A DNA stretch of 64,000 bases from Venturia oleaginea. Lineage: Eukaryota > Ascomycota > Dothideomycetes > Venturiales > Venturiaceae. Positions 56,982-64,000 of this stretch are shown piece after piece. Below the pieces are notes generated by a model. The model was not told the origin of the DNA. It made no database searches and was given only the letters and a program-made list of their open reading frames with translations. Location: the NCBI GenBank assembly GCA_013176395.1, contig JABMLP010000019.1, positions 248,001 to 312,000 on the forward strand, read 5' to 3'. Position 1 is the first letter of the stretch, and each line of letters starts with the position of its first letter. Position numbers and translations under genes: made by a program.

Positions 56982-57871
56982 CTACAAAAACCTCTTAAAC
57001 CAATCAAGCCCCTGTTTCTCAGCCTCATCCATAGCCTTTTTATCTTCCTCACTACTCCAATCCCCCCTCAACGCAAACCCATGAACCTGATCTTCATACT
57101 TCCTAACCTCATACTTGACCCCCGCTTTCCTCCCCATGACCTCTTTAATCTGCGCAATCTCCTTCTCGCCTAACAAACTATCCTTTGTCCCCAGCGCCAA
57201 ACTCAAAGGTCGAGCGACCGGATCGAAATCGCCCGGTATAGCAACGGTAGAAGGATGACAAGCATACGCCGCATCGACAGAATGACCCGGCTCGGCATCA
57301 TGAGCAGCGAGAATGGCGTATCGTCCTCCCCAACAAAATCCAATTACGCCTACTTTATCTGTTCCGGGTGTGAATCGGATCGTCTGTATGAAACCATCTA
57401 CAATCGGTTTCGACACAGCTTCGCGGTGTTTTATTAACCATGATCCCAACGTTGCCGCCACTTTCGCAGTCTTCGTTCCCTTTTCTACAATGGAGAGGTT
57501 TTCACGGACGTTGAGGGGTGGTTCAACGTCACCGAGGAAGGAAATGGGTAGGGAGTCGTTTTCGTGGATGTCAGGGACGTAGGCAAAGAAGCCGGCTTTT
57601 GCGTAGGAATCGGCTAGGAGGCAGACGTTTGGGAATTCCCAGCCGAAGACTAAGCGGTGTTTGTTAGATTTGGGTTGGTAGGAGGGTGTGGATGTATTGA
57701 CTAACTGTCGACGAGGAAGATGATTGATTTCTCTTTTGATCCGGATTGGGGTGCTGAGATGTATGTTCTGATTCCGCCAATCTCTTCGACTTGACCGACT
57801 GGTTTTCCGTCCTTCACTTTGCCTGACAGGCAGCAGGAGGACATGCCGACATTGGTTGATTGAGTAGACAT
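56982..57871 (-). CDS. Dienelactone hydrolase family protein
   Basis: Two exons (57871-57706, 57649-56982) give 277 aa. The alpha/beta hydrolase core carries the dienelactone-hydrolase triad: Cys in GVIGFCWGGRYA, Asp in LGTKDSLLGE and His in VHGFALRGDW. The N-terminus MSTQSTNVGMSSCCLSG and the block VDIFGWEFPNVCLLADSYAKAGFFAYVPD are typical of fungal members. The 56-nt intron restores VDIFGWEF. An alternative long frame that reads through the intron from 57998 is rejected. The substrate is unknown; family members open lactone or ester bonds in aromatic catabolism or detoxification. Confidence 0.92.
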
Positions 57872-57994
57872 TTTGGTCTGTATAATCTCGTACAAAGGGG
57901 AGTTGAGGCTCGGGAACTAATAATTGCCCCTCGGTGAGATGTTTGATCATTGTCTCGCTCGGTGGTTTCAACCGTTTCTCGTGAGGCAATGAAG

Positions 57995-58946
57995 TCATCT
58001 GTGGAGTTGTTGAAAGAAATAGAAGTCCGATTTCGCTATGACGTAGAAGGTCTCTGAACTACTCCTAAGAGCTTCCATGCTATGTAAAAACCAATCGTGC
58101 CACCCCATCAATCCGTGCATTTGCTCAGCCATTTCACGTGAGAAGCTCGAACTTCTCGCCAACATTGCTCCGAGGTACATTGTTCTGCTATTGTGACTGT
58201 CAGCATGAAGTTGGACATTGCCATTGGCATTGCACTTGACACTCTTACCTTCAATCCTTCCTTGGCTACTGGTACTTTCCCATTCTGATGAAGAGCTCAG
58301 TGTGGATAATCTGTGGCTCCTGCCTCGCGGTACCGCCTTTGGTCTGTCAAAGTAACGCTCGCCTGAAGACTGCACCATTCTCCTGAGCTCGTCGGCCTTT
58401 CTCTTCTGCGGATTCGGTGTGGGTAGCTTGGCGATTCTGCTTTGCGGATTTGCCATCGGTCTATCGAAAACATTGTAAATGGCAGAGCCTGAAGCCTTCA
58501 TGATTCTCCTGGGGTCGTCGGCTTTTCTCTTCCGCAACGCGTCGTGGTCGAAGTCTCGAGAATATTCGACGTGAGTTGATTCGCTGGCATGAAAACGGTT
58601 CAGTGCTGTCGGCGTCAAGCGTGCATCTTTGGAGAACTCCATGAGAATAGCGGCATCCTGTCGGACTTCTGGGTCGTCTTGTTGTCTACCGCATCTCTCG
58701 AAGGCATAGCACATTGGTTCGTCTATCACGGTTGATGTGTACATGTATTCCATGTTGACGGCAATTGGTGCTGAGAAATGGGATAGTATTGATGATTTGT
58801 GAAATTGATGTTTGGCGAGTGATGAGGAGAGAGAGAAAAGAGAATCGGTGAAGATAGTAGACGTTACCTACCAACGCATTAGCAGAGGAAAGAGTCGCTA
58901 TCCACCCAAACACGCTATCCGGTGGTGCCTTCACCTCATATTCCAT
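57995..58946 (-). CDS. Unknown protein with a duplicated KRKAD...FDRP motif
   Basis: Two exons (58946-58868, 58770-57995) joined by a 97-nt GT-AG intron give 284 aa. I recognise no family. The middle contains an imperfect internal repeat of about 44 residues: (K/R)KRKAD-[DE]-xRR-[IM]-x-SG-x-FDRP-x-A-x-P-x-R occurs twice (RKRKADDPRRIMKASG ... FDRPMANPQSR and QKRKADELRRMVQSSG ... FDRPKAVPRGR). Each repeat has a basic cluster that could be a nuclear signal. The N- and C-terminal parts look folded, with conserved-looking Trp, Tyr and Cys. It lies 123 bp upstream of, and on the same strand as, the dienelactone hydrolase. Confidence 0.7.
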
Positions 58947-59888
58947 AACATCTTAAACAGTGAGCCAACTATCGAACAGCAGCGTGACTCGATTCTAGGC
59001 ATTTTCATTTCAGAAACAGCAATTAATTTTGAGATATTCCTCTGAACTTCCAAAGCATAAACTTTTCGAAATGTTGGATCGAGGAGCAGTGGAACCTGCC
59101 AATTGGAAAGGCAAATTGTTACTTCTATCCAAACCAGCGCGGGCTCGCACAATTGAAACGTACAACCGAAGTCTGTAAATGAAGACAATATAATTGGATT
59201 TCAGTTTCATGTACTGATCGAGTTCTTCTTTTGAACCATAGTTCCTTCCCCACTCATTCCCAAGCCATCTATTACGGGACGGTAGCTGGAAAGACGCAGC
59301 ATACTCGTAGCCAAAGATTGTTTAGATTCAGTTAAAGAGTGAAGGTATCTACAAACAGAGAACCTCAATGAGGTTCTTTCTCTATACTAGGCTCAATCAG
59401 GCTTAGGCTCTTAGCCTATACCAACCATGGGCCATGCCCATAACAGACTCTGCTCCCTCAGTGTCTCGTATATTCACTCTTTAGTTACTTCGCTATTGCT
59501 TTTAGTTACTTAGCACAATTCACGACTCTTATATCTTGCAAGCTTCGCTTCACTTGTTTGATACGATATTGTCGCCCCGGACCACTTGAACCCTACTGTA
59601 TGGATTATCCAAATCCAGCTATATTACTTTGAGCCATAGCCTCTGCGTAACAAATTATCAGTCTTTAGCCGATGCGTTAATCCCTGGTATTGTAATTAGT
59701 CTTTTTGGAGTTGTGTATCTCTCTATATTAAAGCTGTCACGGGAGCGATAGAAGTAGTTGTAAAGCACGTTGACGAGTGTTTAGCCGTACTAGCTATGAG
59801 CGAGCGTGATAGAAGTCAAATTACCGCATTGACCACTGCAAGGGTGGCTACTAGGGTGCCAATTAACGTTTATTTTCCCTGATACCAT
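58947..59888. other. Gene-free transition into the repeat-rich end
   Basis: No coding sequence supported. A short hairpin (AGAACCTCA/TGAGGTTCT) sits at 59362-59381. Base composition shifts to TA-rich after about 59300. Confidence 0.45.
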
Positions 59889-60005
59889 AGTACTTCCAGA
59901 CTGATATTGCCCTTACCTCAAACCCGCGGACCAGAACAAGAGAACACAGATGTCAAGAAGGTCTTGACACAATCAACTGTGTGGAGAAACGAGTTCCCCG
60001 TAACA
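59889..60005 (+). mobile_element. LTR end fragment related to the solo LTR at 40.4 kb
   Basis: About 117 bp match, in reverse orientation, the first 117 bp (plus-strand numbering) of the solo LTR, with only about six differences, including the terminus CCCGTAACA at 59997-60005. Sequence before 59889 is unrelated, so the other LTR end is missing. Confidence 0.9.
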
Positions 60006-60275
60006 TAGAGCCGTAGTTATTAAGGTGGAGACAGGATATGATTTCTGGGAAAGAACGGCGTTCTTGGCTCCGTGGGAAGCACAAGAGAAAATTTCCTTGG
60101 AAGGAATGGTGATAACTGTTGATTGGTGGAACTTTGGTGAAACCGAGTCCAATGGTTTGTCCAGAAGGAACGGTGATAACTATTGATTGGTTGAACTTTG
60201 GTGACACCAAATTAAGATATTATCGTTCTTTCCCAGATATCATACCCCTTCTCCACCTTAATAACTACTGCTCTA
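60006..60275. mobile_element. MITE-like element with long inverted ends
   Basis: Arms of about 47 nt (60008-60054 and 60223-60273) are inverted repeats of each other with a few mismatches, starting GAG(C)CGTAGTTATTAAGG / GAGCAGTAGTTATTAAGG. TA lies on both sides (60006-60007, 60274-60275). The interior holds two direct copies of a 46-bp unit (60099-60144 and 60162-60207) containing GGTGATAACT and GAACTTTGGTGA. No coding capacity. It abuts the LTR fragment exactly. Confidence 0.75.
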
Positions 60276-60366
60276 TCGACGAGGATTAGGACTTTAACAA
60301 CGGCGCAAGACATTCTTCAACGGTAGAAAGGAGTTCCGGCTCCGCTCCGTTGGGGACCTTAGGAAC

Positions 60367-60561
60367 GAGGTTTTAGAGGACTAGGAGATTTAGGATGCCC
60401 AGGAGGTCCAGGAGGAGGAATACCAGGACTACTATGACCACCAGGAATACCAGGATCAGATACGTACGAGCTTCCACCAAGAGGAACAGCTTATTTCAAC
60501 GAATAATAAGCTCGTCGTGCAAATGGAGGCTTTTGTTGACAGATCTGGAGATCCTTTATAA
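60367..60561 (+). pseudogene. Glu/Gln/Tyr-rich decayed frame, possibly a gag remnant
   Basis: The frame is open for about 65 codons apart from two early TAG codons and is very acidic and Gln/Tyr-rich (EVQEEEYQDYYDHQEYQDQ), then a coiled-coil-like segment. It lies between the LTR fragment and the LINE remnant. Gag of an LTR element or ORF1 of the LINE are both possible; the assignment is weak. Confidence 0.3.
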
Positions 60562-60579
60562 TAAGTAGAGAAAATAACA

Positions 60580-61845
60580 AGAGGAGGAGTTTCCTGTATC
60601 ATGGTAAAGAGGAATTCCAGACACCAAATGATGGGCTGGTCGGCTTTGGCTTCGTGGACGACACAAACTTGATTGCCTGGGGGCATCGGCCGCAGACAAC
60701 TGCCGGAGACTAACCGTTGCACATGACAGATGTATCGCTTGGGCAAAGAGACATGGGGCGACATTTAACTCCACAAAGTACCAACTAATGCACTTCAAGC
60801 AGGCCAAACGGACGGAAGGTAATGAAGAAGGAGATCGGGATGCTCGGGGTCTGGTTCGATCCGTCGTTGAGTTGGGAGTCCCATATGAACAGGGCCATCG
60901 GCAAGGCCAGGGCAGCTATGGGAGCAATGGGGCGGCTGGTAGCCGGAATATTTGGACCATCATTGCGGAAGTCCAGACTCATTTATATAGCAGTGGTAAG
61001 ACCCACCCTCCTATATGGGATCCAGACATGGGGATGCAATGACCGAGCTGGAGGTATTACGCGGGCACCGCACATGGAGCGATTGGCAAGAGTCCAGAGG
61101 GACTGCCTTAGGAAGATAACCGGGGGCTACAGGCGAACGTCCGTTATTGCGCTGGAAAGGAAAACGTCGGTCCAGCCAATGGACCTATACGTGGAGCAGC
61201 TCGTCCTGGAACGAGTGGAAGCGGTAAGGGCCCTACAACCAGAGACGGGCCATTGCCAGGACGAGAAGGGAGCGAGGAAGGCCCGACGCTGAGGAACCGG
61301 GAGCCGAAAATAGGATAAAGAGAGCTCGAAGGGGGGGAAAGCTGCCTAAATATAGGCTGCCCTCCAAAATCTCCGCGCTGCTGGAGGAGATATGGAGGGC
61401 AAGGTGGGAGGAAAAGAGAAGGAACAAGGCCGGTGCGACTTTGTCTAAGGAGTGGGAGGGCGAGACACTGGGACTGTACGATGGCCTCACGAAACTTGAA
61501 GCTACAGCGGTGTTTTTGATGAGAACAGAGGTATTAGGACTCCGGTCCTGGCTGGCAGCGATACAAGTGCCAGGGATAACCCCGAAATGCGCGTGTGGAT
61601 GGCGACACCAGACACTAATCCATGTATTCGACTTCTGCCCCAGATACAATAGAGACCATCTGAGAAGCGAAACTGGTACAACATCGATACGTACGGCACT
61701 CAATACCAGTAAGGGATGCAAGGCTGCTGCTAGGTGGATGCTTGACAATAATATCCTGCCATATCTTACCGTGGCAAACAACGCACAAAAGGAGGACAGG
61801 TCAAACTTCTCCGCGGCGCCGCGCCTGGTGGGGAGAGTTGAGTGA
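60580..61845 (+). mobile_element. 5'-truncated, frameshifted Tad1-like LINE
   Basis: The reverse transcriptase tail is visible: GFVDDTNLIAWG (the F-x-DD catalytic motif), a frameshift, then CRRLTVAHDRCIAWAKRHGATF and YQLMHF. After a second frameshift comes LGVWFDPSLSWESHMNRAIGKARAAMGAMGRL ... RPTLLYGIQTWG. After a third, a CCHC-type domain (CACGWRHQTLIHVFDFC) and the C-terminus ending at 61843-61845. There is no endonuclease or ORF1 and no clear poly(A). It is a dead copy decayed by indels; its GC-rich composition shows little sign of repeat-induced point mutation. Confidence 0.85.
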
Positions 61846-62519
61846 GAAGACACAGTATAGGAGGGGGAACGAGCAAGAGACTACGGACGGAAAGGGGCAG
61901 AAGCTGAAGTGAGAGATGAGCGGAATTCCCGGACCATGGACGGTACAAATACCGTCTATCAGTACGAACTCCAGCCAACCAGGGAAGCGTTGGAGAGCTG
62001 AAGGTGTGATAAGGGTCTTGAGGAGAGACTGAGGAGAGAAGAGGAGGTGTGGACTGAAGATTGTTGTGAGGTGAAGGAGGGAGGAGAGATTGGGGTGGAA
62101 ATCGTTTATTTATTAACGGCGCGTTACCAGGGCGCGCCGTGTCCGTTACCACGCCCTCACCTGGACTCGCAATGTTTGGGTCCTCACGATGCTTGGCATA
62201 TTGGATCTTGGTGTTGTAAAAATACTGGACCCTGGATTTACAACAACGATGGCCAACTCGGAATCTGGACAACACCGGACCCGGAACAAATGATTGGGAG
62301 CATCAGGACCGGAGGGTGTCCTACACTAACCACAATATGATGACTCGGGTAGTGAACGGGGGGGAGTAGTTCGACGGCGCCGGTCTATGGACGGGGCGCG
62401 GTCTGTAAAGTGACGAAAGGCTTTCTTATCCCATAGAGTTGGGTTTTTGCAATTGTAGATAGAGATGGTGAGCACACGGCACATACGCCATTATATACCA
62501 CGTAAAATCTGATTATTAT
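61846..62519. other. Probable LINE 3' region and spacer
   Basis: No gene. It starts directly after the LINE stop and may be its 3' UTR; it contains a GGCGCGCC-centred GC-rich patch near 62120-62140. Confidence 0.4.
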
Positions 62520-62663
62520 TAACGTACTCCACCACCCAACCGCTCAAACCACCCAACCGCTCAAAATTTCTTGGCACGACCATCTCATGTTACGTCTCTT
62601 TAATTTTTTCGCTCTCAACAATAGATTCCAAGTCCGTCGTGCTACTATCTGATTCAGAAGATA
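62520..62663 (-). mobile_element. Truncated pogo/Fot1-type element end
   Basis: Begins TAACGTACTCCACC and carries two tandem 17-bp units CCACCCAACCGCTCAAA. The next 110 bp are nearly identical to the corresponding part of the element at 14955 (48 identical bases in a row at the end), including the acidic C-terminal transposase tail on the minus strand. The match stops abruptly at 62663. Confidence 0.88.
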
Positions 62664-64000
62664 ACAAAACAGCACACACAGCGAGAACTTAATTTTTTGG
62701 AATTTACAGAAGTATCATCTAAAGATCATCAAAACACCTCTACCAGTGGCCGCTCCGGCCTCTAGAGGCCATCGCGCGTTCCTCAGCGTCGATGAGATAC
62801 CTCTAGAGTCGCCGTCGCGGCCACGGCAGAGCAAGCACACGAATACATGAGCAAGCTACACGAACGATGCGTCCACCAAAGACAACAGCAACCATCTAGT
62901 CACTGTCTCCCGGCTAGTCCATCACCCCAGATGACACTGCAACGCCCCGAGTCGACGAGTCACCGCTAGAACGGCAATACCTTCAACACAACTCAAACAC
63001 CAGACGCCCGGTGTGCAACAATCGGCACCACACACCACTGCAACGACTAGACAACCTCTCCCAACGTCTTGGCAAACCGTCCTGCTACAAGCTGTTGCCC
63101 AGAGCCTTGAGCCTCTCCCCAAACTGTTGCCTCCCAGTTATGGCATTGGCAAGAGTAGGTGCGCGACATAGTAAGTAGTAAGGACGCATAGAAGGAGCCT
63201 ATTGGCGGCAAATCCCCTCCCTGTAAGCTAGCAGACGTAGCCTTGAGCCTCTCCCCAGACTGTTGCGTCCCAGTTATGGCATTGGCAAGAGTAGGAGCGC
63301 GATATAGCAAGCAGGGAGAGCGACTAGCAGCAGGTAGGCTCCGACTATAAGACGGCAGGTCTATAGCACGATCGGCGCCATACAATACGGCAGCTACCAG
63401 ACAGCCTCGTCCACGGGCATACCCGGAGTATCACACCCAAGCAGCGAAATCACGACTACGATGGCTACTATTGTCTCCAGCATCACACAACCAAATACAC
63501 TGCCGCATAGGAATCTGGTGTAAGGCAACTTTCACAAGCAGAAACATACTTAGGGAACCCATTGGCCTTGAGGGATAAGGCGAAACAGATAGACAAAGCT
63601 GAGCATTAGAGGGAGACTGTAGGTAGAAGGATAGCGAAACACGAGGCATTGCCTCTTGAGTCTACATAGCACAGATATACTAGCAGTGTGACGGCATGGC
63701 ATGGCTGTCTTGCAGTCACGTGACTTTGTGGTCTTAGCGAGGCGCGCACGGCCACATGTGGCTATGGCGCGACTTCTACGAGTCGCCAGAGTAGATTCCT
63801 CTCTACCTAAGATTCTCTTATCACATTTAGTACTTAGAACAATAGACCTGTCTATGACCTCTTTTACTCGCCGTGACATTATCTTAGGTCATTCTTTTGC
63901 CTGGGAAGGCCATTGCACGTACGTATCGTGTATTATCCGCAACTGTTGACGCAGACACCGAAAACTGCGCAGGTCAACACGAACCTTGAGAGTCTACGAA
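62664..64000. other. Repeat-rich, gene-free end of the window
   Basis: No coding gene recognised. It contains a 75-bp direct repeat pair (listed separately) and a palindromic GGCCGCTCCGGCC/TCTAGAGGCC patch near 62747-62772. No telomere-type repeats are present. Confidence 0.45.
63103..63313 (+). repeat. Pair of 75-bp direct repeats, 136-bp period
   Basis: Copies at 63103-63177 and 63239-63313 both start AGCCTTGAGCCTCTCCCC and contain CAGTTATGGCATTGGCAAGA; they differ at about six positions. Confidence 0.85.

Noticed and set aside
56982..57998. 338-codon frame for the dienelactone hydrolase
   Set aside because: It reads through antiframe leader and intron sequence; the two-exon model from 57871 restores the family N-terminus and the VDIFGWEF block.
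62047..62340. 97-codon open frame after the LINE
   Set aside because: No domain and no homology to the LINE C-terminus; it lies in probable LINE 3' sequence.
1..64000. tRNA, rRNA, snoRNA and CRISPR features
   Set aside because: No B-box-like GGTTCRANNCC with a matching cloverleaf, no rRNA-like segment and no spaced repeat array was seen; box C/D words checked in the long RSA4 intron do not fit.

Overview
This window is a stretch of nuclear chromosome from a filamentous ascomycete (Pezizomycotina), most likely a dothideomycete. The fungal placement rests on many short spliceosomal introns (about 45-100 nt, with CTAAC/CTGAC-like branch sites close to the acceptor), compact genes on both strands, and clear fungal families (Atg1, Notchless/Rsa4, Hel2, Pex10, Bem46, Prp28). 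The class is an inference. I rebuilt most gene models by matching splice phases by hand; the exon sums are multiples of three for the models given with exon coordinates.

Layout. 1-13.5 kb: the tail of a gene entering from the left; a small stress-type DDR48-like gene with tandem CCCCT boxes upstream; a divergent pair, Notchless/RSA4 (-) and MSH4 (+), sharing a 239-bp promoter; cytosolic tryptophanyl-tRNA synthetase (-); and ATG1 (-). 13.5-26.4 kb: an internally deleted pogo/Fot1-type transposon, an AlkB-like dioxygenase, an F-box-like pseudogene, a cytochrome P450, the ribosome-quality-control ligase HEL2, and a small zinc-finger protein. 26.4-39.9 kb is gene-poor: a YTH/RRM m6A-reader gene, a Ser-rich protein of unknown function and a SWIM zinc-finger gene, separated by long noncoding stretches. 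39.9-42.5 kb is a pogo/Fot1-type element of about 1.85 kb whose transposase frame carries one internal stop and is split by a 695-bp solo LTR with perfect 5-bp target duplications. 42.9-58.9 kb is a dense housekeeping block: nitronate monooxygenase ending in a PTS1-like SRL, PEX10, a Bem46 hydrolase, proteasome beta1, a Pho80-type cyclin, PRP28, a dienelactone hydrolase and an unknown protein with a duplicated motif. 59.9-64 kb is a transposon graveyard: LTR end fragment, a MITE, a decayed Tad1-like LINE, a second truncated pogo element and short direct repeats.

There is no operon-like logic and no obvious biosynthetic cluster. The genes cover ribosome assembly (RSA4), translation (TrpRS), stalled-ribosome clearance (HEL2), splicing (PRP28), m6A reading (YTH), autophagy (ATG1), peroxisome import (PEX10), protein turnover (PRE3) and meiosis (MSH4). 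The most unusual signals are: the pogo-type elements, whose paired 17-bp terminal repeats have changed in concert while flanking sequence stayed nearly identical; a 13-bp perfect stem covering a 3' splice site in the Notchless gene; a GC-AG last intron in ATG1 whose retention would swap the C-terminus; and triplet CCCCT boxes at the DDR48-like gene.
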